Source: Chitinophagaceae bacterium (lineage in GTDB: Bacteria; Bacteroidota; Bacteroidia; Chitinophagales; Chitinophagaceae). From it: a DNA stretch of 64,000 nucleotides. Below the pieces are notes generated by a model that ran no database searches, was not told where the DNA came from, and was given only the letters and a program-made list of their open reading frames with translations. Made by a program: the position numbers and the translations under genes. This document shows positions 8,537 through 16,985 of the stretch, piece after piece. The stretch lies in contig JAHBTL010000002.1 in NCBI GenBank assembly GCA_019638615.1, positions 62,001 to 126,000 on the forward strand, in the 5' to 3' direction. Within the stretch, counting starts at the first letter, position 1, and each line of letters opens with the position of its first letter.

Positions 8537-9027
8537 TGGAAGGAGGGATCGGAATGACAACAAGTGTGTTTTATTACTATTACAGCACTCAAAGCTGATA
8601 CTATCCCCACTGATCTTTTTGCTAAAAGGGAAATCCCTGCTTTTACTGTAGCTTTGCTTATTGTATAAAATCCCTTCTTGTAGTTTGTCGACTTTTCCTT
8701 TAGCAAATTTACGGGGGATTTTATTATCACCTTTTAAAGCGAAAAATGGCTTGCCCGATTTTCATTTCCTGTATCACTGTTACAATAAATCCGGTTTTTT
8801 TACCGCAGCCATGGGCAGACAAATTACCAAACCGACGGGGGCAGTTTTTCATCTTGTATGTTGGTATTGCTATACTAATTTAGAGGCTTTTGACGTTAGA
8901 AATCAGGCCTTCGGCAGAAGAAAGACTACCCATAGCAGCGTTATTATAACCTGCACGAAAAAAACAGCAATAAAAATTTAACTTTTTGGAAAAACAAAAG
9001 TCTACTACCAGATAAATCGTGTGAGTT
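8537..9027. other. 490-base stretch without a supported gene
   Basis: Two open frames overlap here on opposite strands (8485-8730 minus and 8661-8981 plus). Both read through the repeat at 8464-8536 or have no recognisable domain, start context or promoter. The segment may be remnant DNA; I see no RNA gene or clear regulatory site. Confidence 0.4.
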
Positions 9028-10098
9028 ATGAAAAATATGGGCATATTGTTATTTGCATTCCTGACATTGATAAGTTGTAGTAAGGATGATGACACCACAC
9101 CTCCTGATCCGGAAACAGCTATGTATTTTCCGCCTGATTCCGGTACAGATTGGGAAACAACCGCTGCCTCTGAACTGGACTGGAATCAGAGTGCTATTCA
9201 GCCATTGAAAGATTTCCTGATTGCCAAAAACACAAAATCATTTATGATACTTGTAAATGGCAGGATTGTTATGGAAGAATATTTCAACGGGCATACTGCC
9301 TCTGCCGAATGGGAATGGAACAGTGCAGGCAAAACGCTGGTATCTGCTACAACCGGAATTGCCCAGCAGGAAGGTTTATTGAATATAACCGATAAAGCGT
9401 CCGATTATTTGGGAGCAGAATGGACAAGCATGCCCCCGGAAAAGGAAAACTTAATTACGGTAAAGCACTTACTGACAATGACTTCCGGAATTGATGATAC
9501 AAAACAATTGGTTATAAAACCCAACCTGACCTATGTTGCCGATGCGGGAACGAGATGGGCCTACGGTAATGTTTTTCAAAAATTGACGACTGTAGTCGCC
9601 GCAGCAAGCGATAAAGATTTTGAAACTTATTTCAATGAAAAGCTGAAGAGCAAAACAGGCATGGACGGGCATTGGAATTTCGGAACAATTTTTACCATAT
9701 ACCACAGCACTACAAGAAGTATGGCAAGATTCGGGCTTTTGGCCTTAAACAAAGGAAAATGGAAAACCGAACAAATAATCAATGAGCCGTTTTTTACAGA
9801 AAGCATCAGTACATCACAAAGCATAAATCCGTCTTACGGATACTTGTGGTGGCTCAACGGAAAAACAAAGTATATGATACCGGGAGAACAAACAATCTTT
9901 CCAGGTTCTTTAATCCCAAATGCACCGGCAGATATGTATGCGGCAATGGGAGCTTCCGACCAGAGAATTTATGTAATACCAGGTAAAAAAATGGTAATAG
10001 TCAGGATGGGAGATGCTTCAGACCCGGATAATCCCACCTTTGCTGTTTCAGGTTTTGATAATGCACTTTGGGAAAAAATAAATGCTGTTATAAACTAA
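9028..10098 (+). CDS. Serine hydrolase, beta-lactamase/class C fold, surface lipoprotein
   Basis: A 356-residue lipoprotein with lipobox LISC at residues 14-17, followed by SKDDD. A lysine plus acidic pair right after the cysteine is the lipoprotein export signal that sends Bacteroidota lipoproteins to the cell surface. The class C beta-lactamase/D-alanyl carboxypeptidase fold shows the catalytic SAGK (Ser99, Lys102), VKHLLTMTSGI, and WAYGN as the YxN motif. The substrate is unknown; peptides, esters or beta-lactams are all possible for this family. It stands alone between the decaying toxin-antitoxin locus and a small membrane protein gene. A start at Met4 is possible. Confidence 0.88.
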   Translation: MKNMGILLFAFLTLISCSKDDDTTPPDPETAMYFPPDSGTDWETTAASELDWNQSAIQPLKDFLIAKNTKSFMILVNGRIVMEEYFNGHTASAEWEWNSAGKTLVSATTGIAQQEGLLNITDKASDYLGAEWTSMPPEKENLITVKHLLTMTSGIDDTKQLVIKPNLTYVADAGTRWAYGNVFQKLTTVVAAASDKDFETYFNEKLKSKTGMDGHWNFGTIFTIYHSTTRSMARFGLLALNKGKWKTEQIINEPFFTESISTSQSINPSYGYLWWLNGKTKYMIPGEQTIFPGSLIPNAPADMYAAMGASDQRIYVIPGKKMVIVRMGDASDPDNPTFAVSGFDNALWEKINAVIN

Positions 10099-10163
10099 AA
10101 TAATACCGACAGCTAATAAAGTATCATCCGGACAGTTAATTAATTCAACACCTGCTTAATCTC

Positions 10164-10214
10164 CTGTTGTTGGTGGTACCAATTCACTTCGCCTTCTTAC
10201 GAATACTAACAACG
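10164..10214. repeat. TGTTGTTGGTG hairpin repeat, copy 1
   Basis: TGTTGTTGGTGGTACC at the left and GAATACTAACAAC at the right form an imperfect inverted repeat of about 50 bases. Aligned by eye with 11026-11080, more than half of the positions match, including a shared CACTT-GCCTTCT core. Confidence 0.55.
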
Positions 10215-10309
10215 ATATTGCCGGGAATATTAACGAGTAAAGAAAGAACCTGTTATTGTTACTTTCATATTTTTGCTTTAAAATGCTTACAAAAGGGTGC
10301 ATTAAAAAA

Positions 10310-10684
10310 ATGAAAACAATAATTTTAATTTGCGGAATTTTCAATTTGGGTTTTTTATTTTTCCATATTGGATTTTGGAAAATGTTTAATTGGAATAATG
10401 AGCTTAAAAAATTAAGTTTTGCAAACAGGGGGATAATGCAAATTCTAAATATCCAGATTATTTTTTATTTCCTTTTTACTGCGCTCATTTGCTTTATTTT
10501 CTCAACAGAGCTGATGACAAACAAAACCGGAAAAGCATTTTTGTTAAGTTGTTCGCTGTTTTGGCTTATACGAACAATACAGCAGTTCATATTTTTGAGA
10601 GCAAATAATTATAAAATCCATGTGTTAACAATATTATTCATAATTGGAACCATTTTATTTGCGATTCCGTTATTTACTATTTGA
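10310..10684 (+). CDS. Four-helix integral membrane protein, unrecognised
   Basis: A 124-residue protein starting at MKTIILICGIFNLGFLFF, with four predicted membrane segments (about residues 1-22, 47-67, 79-98, 105-123). Between helices 1 and 2 is the segment KMFNWNNELKKLSFANRGIM, which may be a conserved loop. I do not recognise the family. The ATG at 10310 was preferred to an in-frame upstream ATG at 10256 because the region before it is repeat-derived and A-rich. Base composition is more A/T-rich than core genes nearby, in keeping with an accessory region. Confidence 0.6.
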   Translation: MKTIILICGIFNLGFLFFHIGFWKMFNWNNELKKLSFANRGIMQILNIQIIFYFLFTALICFIFSTELMTNKTGKAFLLSCSLFWLIRTIQQFIFLRANNYKIHVLTILFIIGTILFAIPLFTI

Positions 10685-10711
10685 AATAGAAAAAACTGCT
10701 TTTGCAAATAG

Positions 10712-10925
10712 ACAGGGACAAAACGATACAATGAACTTAAAAAGCCCATCCCCGCCATTACCAAAAAATGCTCATACAACACTTAAAGCAGTTGGAAGCA
10801 GACGGGCTTGTTATCCGGAAATCAAAGCCCGTTGTTCCGCCTTATGTGACTTACGAACTTTCCAAGCAGGGGAAAGCATTAAGACCTGTGTTGTCTGTAA
10901 CTATACAAAAGTGGAAACAAAAGAC
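10712..10925 (+). pseudogene. HxlR-type winged-helix regulator remnant
   Basis: Right after a stop at 10709 the frame reads TGTKRYNELKKPIPAITKK, then one A is missing from the A run at 10763-10768 and the next frame continues MLIQHLKQLEADGLVIRKS, VVPPYVTYELSKQGKALRPV. This is the recognition helix and wing of HxlR family repressors. The N-terminal ~30 residues (first helices and the conserved cysteine) are gone, and the 3' end runs into the hairpin repeat at 10938. So the gene is truncated at both sides and frameshifted. Confidence 0.7.
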
Positions 10926-10937
10926 AAAGGTTGGCGC

Positions 10938-10985
10938 CGTTGTTGGTGTTGGGTGCAGATTTGTGTTTAGGTTTCACCAACAACG
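10938..10985. repeat. CGTTGTTGGTG hairpin repeat, copy 2
   Basis: CGTTGTTGGTG at 10938-10948 and its exact inverse CACCAACAACG at 10975-10985 give a perfect 11-bp stem with a 26-base loop. It sits exactly at the broken end of the HxlR remnant. Confidence 0.65.
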
Positions 10986-11025
10986 ATTAACTGCACAGGT
11001 TATATTAATTTAACAACCTTACATT

Positions 11026-11080
11026 CCTGTTGTTGGTAATGCCAACCCACTTTGCCTTCTCACAAACACCTAACAACGGC
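11026..11080. repeat. CTGTTGTTGG hairpin repeat, copy 3
   Basis: CCTGTTGTTGGTAATGCC at the left and CACCTAACAACGG at the right. The right end supplies the last codons and stop of the lipoprotein pseudogene at 11070-11404, so the repeat overlaps or replaced its 3' end. Confidence 0.55.
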
Positions 11081-11404
11081 GAAACTGCAAGTAGTCTCCT
11101 TGAACTTCAGCACCTTTTTGTATTCTTGATTTGTAATAGGTATTCGGATCTGTAATAGGTACGCTAACTGCAACATAGGAATCTGGGCGGGCTAACCCTG
11201 CAAAAATCGGAGTTGCAGCGGTTTTAAACGTAATAATTGAGCCGGCAAGGTCCTGAAATCGGTTAGCTCCTGCCAAATCTGTAGGGAATACAGTACGGTC
11301 GGCAAATTCTTTAGGAATTGGGATATTAACCGGAGATTCTCCTGGTTTTAATCTTCTACAGCTAAATAAACTCAAAAGGGCAATAAAAAAATGGACTTGT
11401 ACAT
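11070..11404 (-). pseudogene. Frameshifted lipoprotein gene
   Basis: From the ATG at 11404 the frame reads MYKSIFLLPF and stops. If the run of seven T (complement of the A run ending at 11391) had one more T, it would read MYKSIFFIALLSLFSC, an ideal lipoprotein signal peptide, continuing RRLKPGESPVNIPIPKEF and about 85 further residues to the stop at 11070. I do not recognise the mature domain. The last residues FRRC come from the repeat at 11026-11080. So the gene is frameshifted in its signal peptide and probably altered at its 3' end. Confidence 0.6.
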
Positions 11405-11466
11405 AGTTGTCGGTTTTATTTGGTTTAAATTAATTTTTAACTATTGTTACCTGACTGTACTTATTC

Positions 11467-11631
11467 AGTGTCTCATATGTATGACACACAACGCCCGGCG
11501 TATTTCTTGCAGGCGGGGTAATATTGCTGTGTCTGCCGGAAGTGAAGCTGAACAGAATTACTACTGCTGATGCTGTGCTGTGTCAGCCCCACTTGCAGCA
11601 ATACATTTGTTGTAGGCCGTTTTACTAACTT
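11467..11631. repeat. Long imperfect palindrome R1 (attC-like layout)
   Basis: The left arm ACACAACGCCCGGCGTATTT with TTGCAGGCGGGG (11486-11518) is mirrored by the right arm CCCCACTTGCAGCAATAC with ATTTGTTGTAGGCCGTTTT (11587-11623). It ends within about 8 bases of the stop codon of the ankyrin gene at 11632. The same two arms, with matching words (CTGCTGATGC, TTTGTTGTA-GCCGTTTT), make up R2 at 14802-15021. Confidence 0.65.
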
Positions 11632-13638
11632 TTACTTGACATAGCTTTTGATTAAATCTAACATTTCGTCATTTTTCCATGCTCGGGCTGCGTCCAAAAA
11701 AGTTTCTTTCCAAAATTTTTTCGGAATAGGATTTTTCATTATTTCAAGTAAATATTTTGCTGCTTCATAGCGATTAAAATATATTGCAATCACTAAAGGG
11801 TTTCCCGATTCTAAAGGATAGCCACCAGCGTGGTATAAACCGTACATATTGTGAAACATCGCTTGTTCGTCAATATTCCCTCCTTTGGCAATTATTCTTT
11901 TAATGGCATAAACATTTCCATATTTGGCGGCGTAATGAATCGGTTTAGCTGTATATTTATTTCCCCAATTTTCATAAGTAAAATTTACTGCTTGTTCACC
12001 ACTTTCGGTTCTTGGGCTATTGTAAAGTTTAAAATCAATAGGAAAATTACTATCCAGTATTTTATCTAGGAGTTCATCATCAAAGTTTTTTATAGCATAC
12101 TTCAAATCTTCTAAATCATATCCATAAGTATTTTTTAATTTCTTATTTTCATCTCTCATTGCTTCATACCTTTCAGTGATTTTCGATTTTGCACGCCCCG
12201 ACAACCCATCTTCATCATTTCCGGCTTCTATAAGAGATCCAATAGCATTCCATAAAGGTTCAATTTGCTGTCGTATTTCTGCTGATGACATTTCACTCAT
12301 TGGTTTGTTTGTTGATAGAAAACTGTTATTTGTTGATTGATTTAGACTTGCTGTAGGACTGGACGCTCCTCCTTGAATAAGATTGTTATAATTAGTATTA
12401 TATCCACTTAGCTCTCGTAATTGAGCCATAGTATTATAGTTAGCTAGCTTAACAAATAATTTAACACCTGTCCCCAATGTTTCATCTTCATCTACATATT
12501 TGTCAAACTTATTTGCAAACTCCGAAAAAGCGTTCGTAAAATTGGCATTGTCCCGGTTAAACCCAATTGAAGCCAAGGGAAGTAAACTATATAGTAACTC
12601 TTTTTCTTTTTTCATATCTTCCTTCAGTGTGATATCGCTACTAGATGCAGAGTTTAGATTTTGAATATTATTGTTGTTTTGCTGTATAGTTGCTGCTGCT
12701 GATGTACTCTGATTATTGTTACTTCCATTGCAAGGACAAATGAATGCAGTTTTACAGTTTCTGGCTACATAAGCTGGCCCGCCTCCGCAAAGTTGATTTA
12801 CAAGATTTATAAGTTCTGATATTTTTACTGACGCTACTTCGGCCTTTTTAAGCCCGTTAATTCGATAATAGCTTTCTGCTGCCCAAGAGTACAATATAGC
12901 ACTATAGACATACTGATCTCTCTGACAATTATTGTCTATAGGCACCTCCGGAGGTATTCCGTCTTGTATAGTTAGTCCTGAGTTTGTTCGCCAACCTTTC
13001 ACTTTCGAAAGTAAACTGTGAATTATCTCTTCATTTTTCCCTTTATAGATTATTGTTTTGTCGGAAAAATCAACTGTTTTTAAAGAGGAATTTGATTTCA
13101 AATTATTTGAGTTACTACTGGCATTCGAAATTGTGTTTGCAGATTGAATTCTTAATTTTTGTTGGGCGATCATAGCTTCTTGCAATCTGAATATTGCTGT
13201 GTCCTTCTTTGTATATGCGCTTAGTTTGCTGGTATGTGAACATGGGTTAAACTCAACAAAATATATATTTAATAGTTTTTCAGCATTTGTAACAAATAAA
13301 AGTTCGTTAGATACGATACTTTTACCTTGCATGCAATGGATGATGTAGCTGTTTGTATGTTCAGCACCATCTGTACTGCTATACTCATAAATAAATCTAC
13401 CGGAAATATTTTCTTTATAGTCGTTTTTTATTCTAAAATACCATTTAAGTCCAGTACGCTTTTCATCCACTTCATTTGGTGGACCGAATTTTGCATAAGC
13501 AAACGAGAATAAAACTCTGTTTTCATTTCTGTCACTGATTGCAATCCAATCACTCCATTTAACATCTGATAGTTTTTGCGCTTCTAAAGACAATGAATTT
13601 AACAAGAGAATTATTAGAGTTTTATTGATGCGGTTCAT
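11632..13638 (-). CDS. Secreted protein with C-terminal ankyrin repeats, cassette copy 1
   Basis: A 668-residue protein with a signal peptide (cut after SLEAQ), an N-terminal presumably beta-rich domain (about 22-150) holding two cysteines (IIHCMQG and FNPCS), a helical middle (NNCQRDQYVYSAILYSWAAE), a low-complexity N/S-rich linker (about 300-330), a second helical part (KEKELLYSLLPLASIGF), and ankyrin-like repeats near the C-terminus (KPIHYAAKYGNVYAIKRI, NPLVIAIYFNRYEAAKYLLE). About 60 percent identical by eye to the 651-residue protein at 15022. I do not recognise the N-terminal domain. It starts 9 bases after the broken partner gene. Its base composition is A/T-rich compared with core genes. 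An envelope-localised binding or effector role is possible but unproven. Confidence 0.75.
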   Translation of the reverse strand: MNRINKTLIILLLNSLSLEAQKLSDVKWSDWIAISDRNENRVLFSFAYAKFGPPNEVDEKRTGLKWYFRIKNDYKENISGRFIYEYSSTDGAEHTNSYIIHCMQGKSIVSNELLFVTNAEKLLNIYFVEFNPCSHTSKLSAYTKKDTAIFRLQEAMIAQQKLRIQSANTISNASSNSNNLKSNSSLKTVDFSDKTIIYKGKNEEIIHSLLSKVKGWRTNSGLTIQDGIPPEVPIDNNCQRDQYVYSAILYSWAAESYYRINGLKKAEVASVKISELINLVNQLCGGGPAYVARNCKTAFICPCNGSNNNQSTSAAATIQQNNNNIQNLNSASSSDITLKEDMKKEKELLYSLLPLASIGFNRDNANFTNAFSEFANKFDKYVDEDETLGTGVKLFVKLANYNTMAQLRELSGYNTNYNNLIQGGASSPTASLNQSTNNSFLSTNKPMSEMSSAEIRQQIEPLWNAIGSLIEAGNDEDGLSGRAKSKITERYEAMRDENKKLKNTYGYDLEDLKYAIKNFDDELLDKILDSNFPIDFKLYNSPRTESGEQAVNFTYENWGNKYTAKPIHYAAKYGNVYAIKRIIAKGGNIDEQAMFHNMYGLYHAGGYPLESGNPLVIAIYFNRYEAAKYLLEIMKNPIPKKFWKETFLDAARAWKNDEMLDLIKSYVK

Positions 13639-13647
13639 ATTTTTTCT

Positions 13648-14744
13648 TTATAGCTGAATGATTTTTAATTTACTGATAGATGCCTTCCAGTTCTTTCTAA
13701 TTCCTTCTTTTTCATTTTCTATAATTGTTTTGCAATCTGATTCTGTTTTGATCCAATCGCTTTTTATTCCACTATCGAATTTAAAAATACCATGGGAATG
13801 TCTCTTCATTAATACCTGTTGCCTGTGAGGTTATCCGTGATTTAAATTTATTGAGAGCTTTATCTTTTTCTAACTCCATATCTTCGTTAACATTGTATGA
13901 AATCGGTGGAGAGAAAAAATATTCTCCTACTCCTATTTCTAGGAAAAAATACATAAAATATTCAACTGAATTATTTTGCTCGACAGGAGTTAATTCATTT
14001 TTTTTGTTTTTGCTAATTCTTCTTTTAAAAGTTTTTTAATTTGATCTTCTTCTTTACAATTTTCTTCCAGATATTTGGAAATAGAAAAAAGGTTCGATTT
14101 AAAATTCGAAACATACAAATCAACTTTAACTTGCTCATTGATTATTGTTGTTCTTTGCTTTTTAACAGCACTCTCATAAAGACCCAATGATTCAGAAACA
14201 TTTGTTCCTAATTCCACCCAATCTCAAGCGAATTTCTGACCAAATATCGGAACAGCACTTAATTTTTCATGGGTCTCAATGCAGATTTTCAATACTTTTC
14301 TCGATGTCTTGATATCTTCTTGTAATTCTTCTAATGTAGTAATTGATTTTTTACCGGATTCTTGTGCATCAATTAGTTCCAGCAGAAAGCTATTCATTTT
14401 TTTTAAGTTAGCTTTTTTCAATTTACAGTCTTTTAAATCTTCAAGTGAAACTGCATATTTTGCATCGTTAAAATTAGTTGGAAGTGGTGCTTTATCTATA
14501 GTTTCGGCAGCCTTTCTATATTTTATTTATATGCAAGGTCACTCCATTCATTTTGAGCAATAATGGGAGTTTTGCCATCCTCAATGTCTTTTATAGCTTT
14601 TTGAAGTTTTTCCAAATCACTTAGTGAATTTTCTAGTTCCAATGCTGCACTAATAACTTCAGTAGTTAGTTTCAATAAGTTTTGTGACTTTACATGTGTA
14701 TGAGGAGCCAAAATGAAGATCAATATTAAGCATGCATACCTCAT
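13648..14744 (-). pseudogene. Decayed secreted helical protein, cassette copy 1 partner
   Basis: The gene starts with a signal peptide (MRYACLILIFILAPHTHVKS). It is broken by a frameshift near 14525, an in-frame TGA at 14224-14226 where TGG (Trp) would fit, a frameshift near 13990 and another near 13780. Pieced together it is a helical protein ending NWKASISKLKIIQL, matching the end of the intact 416-residue gene at 16986 (GDSKRFKIIQLQ). The segment with YFMYFFLEIGVG and PPISYNVNE matches YMYFSASFIVPG and NPISYSGDF of the intact copy. With four lesions this is genuine decay, not sequencing noise. Confidence 0.8.
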
Positions 14745-14801
14745 ATTTAGGAATTTTGTTCATTTTTTAGTTTCAAATTTTGCTCATCTTGATCTTAATA
14801 G

Positions 14802-15021
14802 AGTGTCCCAATAAATGGACTACAACGATCGAGTATTTGCGAAGGCAGGGAATTCATTGACTGTCCAGCCCGGTACAAATGCTCATTTGAAAATATGTTG
14901 TTGAAGTTAAGAACTAAAGCTGAAAATTGAATGTCGAGCCCGAACCGCTGCTGATGCCTGCACATAGCTGATGTTTCTTTGTCCAGCCCTGCTTTTGCAA
15001 ATACTTTTGTTGTATGCCGTT
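14802..15021. repeat. Long imperfect palindrome R2 (attC-like layout)
   Basis: The left arm carries CTACAACGATCGAGTATTTG and CGAAGGCAGGG (14820-14850); the right arm carries CCCTGCTTTTGCAAATAC and TTTTGTTGTATGCCG (14987-15020). GTATTTGC-GAA-GGCAGGG pairs with the inverse of CCCTGC-TTT-TGCAAATAC at 15 of 18 positions, and TACAAC with GTTGTA. The right arm touches the stop codon of the ankyrin gene at 15022. Canonical integron attC core sites are not exactly matched. Confidence 0.7.
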
Positions 15022-16977
15022 TTATTTACTATAACTTTGAATCAAATCTACCATTTCATCATTCTTCCAAGCTCTTGCAGTAGCTAATGCCATGCTTTTT
15101 TTAAATCTTGTTTTAAAGGGATTTTTCATTATTGACAATAAATAGCTTGATGCTTCGTATCTATTGAAAGTTACAGCAATGGCTAAGGGGTTGGTGTACC
15201 AATCAACTAAGTCTCCATTGTCAAATGATTGCATATCAGTGAAGCTTCCATTTTCATAAATATCTGCACCCTTTGCGATAAGTTTTTTAATGACAGAAGT
15301 ATTTCCATATTTAGCGGCATAATGAATCGGTTTTGGAGAAAATTTATTTGAATATTGATTAGTAGTAAAATCTATTGCTTGCTCATCGCTTTCATTTCTG
15401 TCACTAAAACCTATTGATAAATTTATAGGGAAGCCTGTACTTATTATTTTATCGAATAACGCATCGTCATGATTTCGAATTGAAAACATAAAATCATTCA
15501 TGTCGTATCCATATGTACTTTTTAATTCCTTATTTTTCTGTCTCATTTCATCATATCTTTCAGTAATTCTTTTCTCGCCTTTTCCTGTCAACCCATCTTC
15601 ATTTGTAATTGGTTCTAACAAAGAACCAATCGCATTCCATAAAGGCTCAATCTGTGCTCGGATTTCAGTAGTAGACATTTGACTTAATGGTTTGTTTATA
15701 GATATTGAGTTCATTAGAGCATTATCCTTATTAAAGTTTCCACTTACTTTCTCATTAAGATTCCCTATTTTTTGAACAAAATTTGTATAACTTATATTGT
15801 CTCCGCTGAGTTCACGTAGCTGACTCATTGTATTTAAATTTGCTAATTTTATAAAGAACTTTACGCCAGTTCCAAGCGTTGAATCATCCTCTACATAGCT
15901 GTCGAACTTGCTCATAAAGCCAGAAAAAGCATTTGTGAAATTTGCATTTTGAGGATTAAATCCAGTTGATGCTAATGGAAGTAAGCTATACAGCAACTCT
16001 TTTTCTTTTTGCATATCAACTTTAGGGCTGGTAGATTCAGTAATGTTTTGCGCTTTGTTATCTTTTTGAGGGTTATTCGCTGCTGTTGAATGTTGGCTGC
16101 TATTGTCCAAAACCTCACATGGGAAAATCATAACAGTATTGCAATTTCCATCCACATAATTAGGATTTCCTCCACAAAGTTGTGTTACAAGATTTATTAA
16201 TGATGGGATTTTATCTGATACTTTTTCTGCCTTTTCAATTTCATTTATTCTGTAATAGCTTTCTGCTGCCCATGCGTATAATATTGCACTATAAACATAT
16301 TGGTCTCTTTGACAATTATTATTGATAGGCACTTCAGGTGGTATTCCATCTTGTATCTGTAACCCTGAATTAGTTCGCCATCCTTTAACTGACGACAAAA
16401 GTTTTCTTATAACATCCTCATTTTTACCTTTATAACTTATCACTCTATCAGAAAAATCATTAGCTTTTTCTGATGAACTATTTGCTTTTACATTGTATGT
16501 ATTTTCAGATTGTATTCTTGATTTTTGTTGAGCAATCATAGCATCCTGTAGCTTCAATAAAGCTGTATCCTTTATTGTAAAGGAAGTTAATCTGCTATTA
16601 AGTGAACAAGGATTGAACTCAACAAAATAAATGTTCGTCAGTTTTTCAACATTTGCAACAAATAGAAGGTCGTTTGATGCAATAGATTTACCAGGCATAC
16701 AGTGAAGAATATAACTGCTCGTATGTTCTCCGCCGTCAGTGCTGCTATATTCGTAGATAAATCTGCCAGATATTACTTCCTTATAGTCGTTTTTAATTCG
16801 GAAATACCACTTTATACCTCTTCTGGTGCCAAATTTTGAGTATGCAAAGGAAAAAAGAATCTTGTTTTCATTTCTATCACTTATAGCAATCCAATTACTC
16901 CATTGAACTTCCGACAGTTTTTGAGCTGAAAGGGATAATTGAATAAAGCATAACAATACTGTAATAATGTATTTCAT
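15022..16977 (-). CDS. Secreted protein with C-terminal ankyrin repeats, cassette copy 2
   Basis: A 651-residue paralogue of the gene at 11632. It has a signal peptide (LLCFIQLSLSAQ), the same N-terminal domain (WSNWIAISDRNENKILFSF, ILHCMPG, VEFNPCS), the helical region with YAWAAESYYRI, a shorter linker, and ankyrin-like repeats (KPIHYAAKYGNTSVIKKL, NPLAIAVTFNRYEASSYL) at about residues 535-640. It begins 8 bases after the 416-residue gene and is clearly co-transcribed with it. The paralogues agree along their full length except the linker. Family and function are unknown to me. Confidence 0.75.
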   Translation of the reverse strand: MKYIITVLLCFIQLSLSAQKLSEVQWSNWIAISDRNENKILFSFAYSKFGTRRGIKWYFRIKNDYKEVISGRFIYEYSSTDGGEHTSSYILHCMPGKSIASNDLLFVANVEKLTNIYFVEFNPCSLNSRLTSFTIKDTALLKLQDAMIAQQKSRIQSENTYNVKANSSSEKANDFSDRVISYKGKNEDVIRKLLSSVKGWRTNSGLQIQDGIPPEVPINNNCQRDQYVYSAILYAWAAESYYRINEIEKAEKVSDKIPSLINLVTQLCGGNPNYVDGNCNTVMIFPCEVLDNSSQHSTAANNPQKDNKAQNITESTSPKVDMQKEKELLYSLLPLASTGFNPQNANFTNAFSGFMSKFDSYVEDDSTLGTGVKFFIKLANLNTMSQLRELSGDNISYTNFVQKIGNLNEKVSGNFNKDNALMNSISINKPLSQMSTTEIRAQIEPLWNAIGSLLEPITNEDGLTGKGEKRITERYDEMRQKNKELKSTYGYDMNDFMFSIRNHDDALFDKIISTGFPINLSIGFSDRNESDEQAIDFTTNQYSNKFSPKPIHYAAKYGNTSVIKKLIAKGADIYENGSFTDMQSFDNGDLVDWYTNPLAIAVTFNRYEASSYLLSIMKNPFKTRFKKSMALATARAWKNDEMVDLIQSYSK

Positions 16978-16985
16978 AAAAAAAA

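Noticed and set aside
8485-8981. Two overlapping opposite-strand ORFs of 81 and 106 residues
   Set aside because: They run through the palindromic repeat or have no domain, start context or promoter.
13648-14744. Three separate small genes of 73, 65 and 75 residues
   Set aside because: They join across frameshifts and a stop into one gene homologous to the 416-residue gene at 16986.
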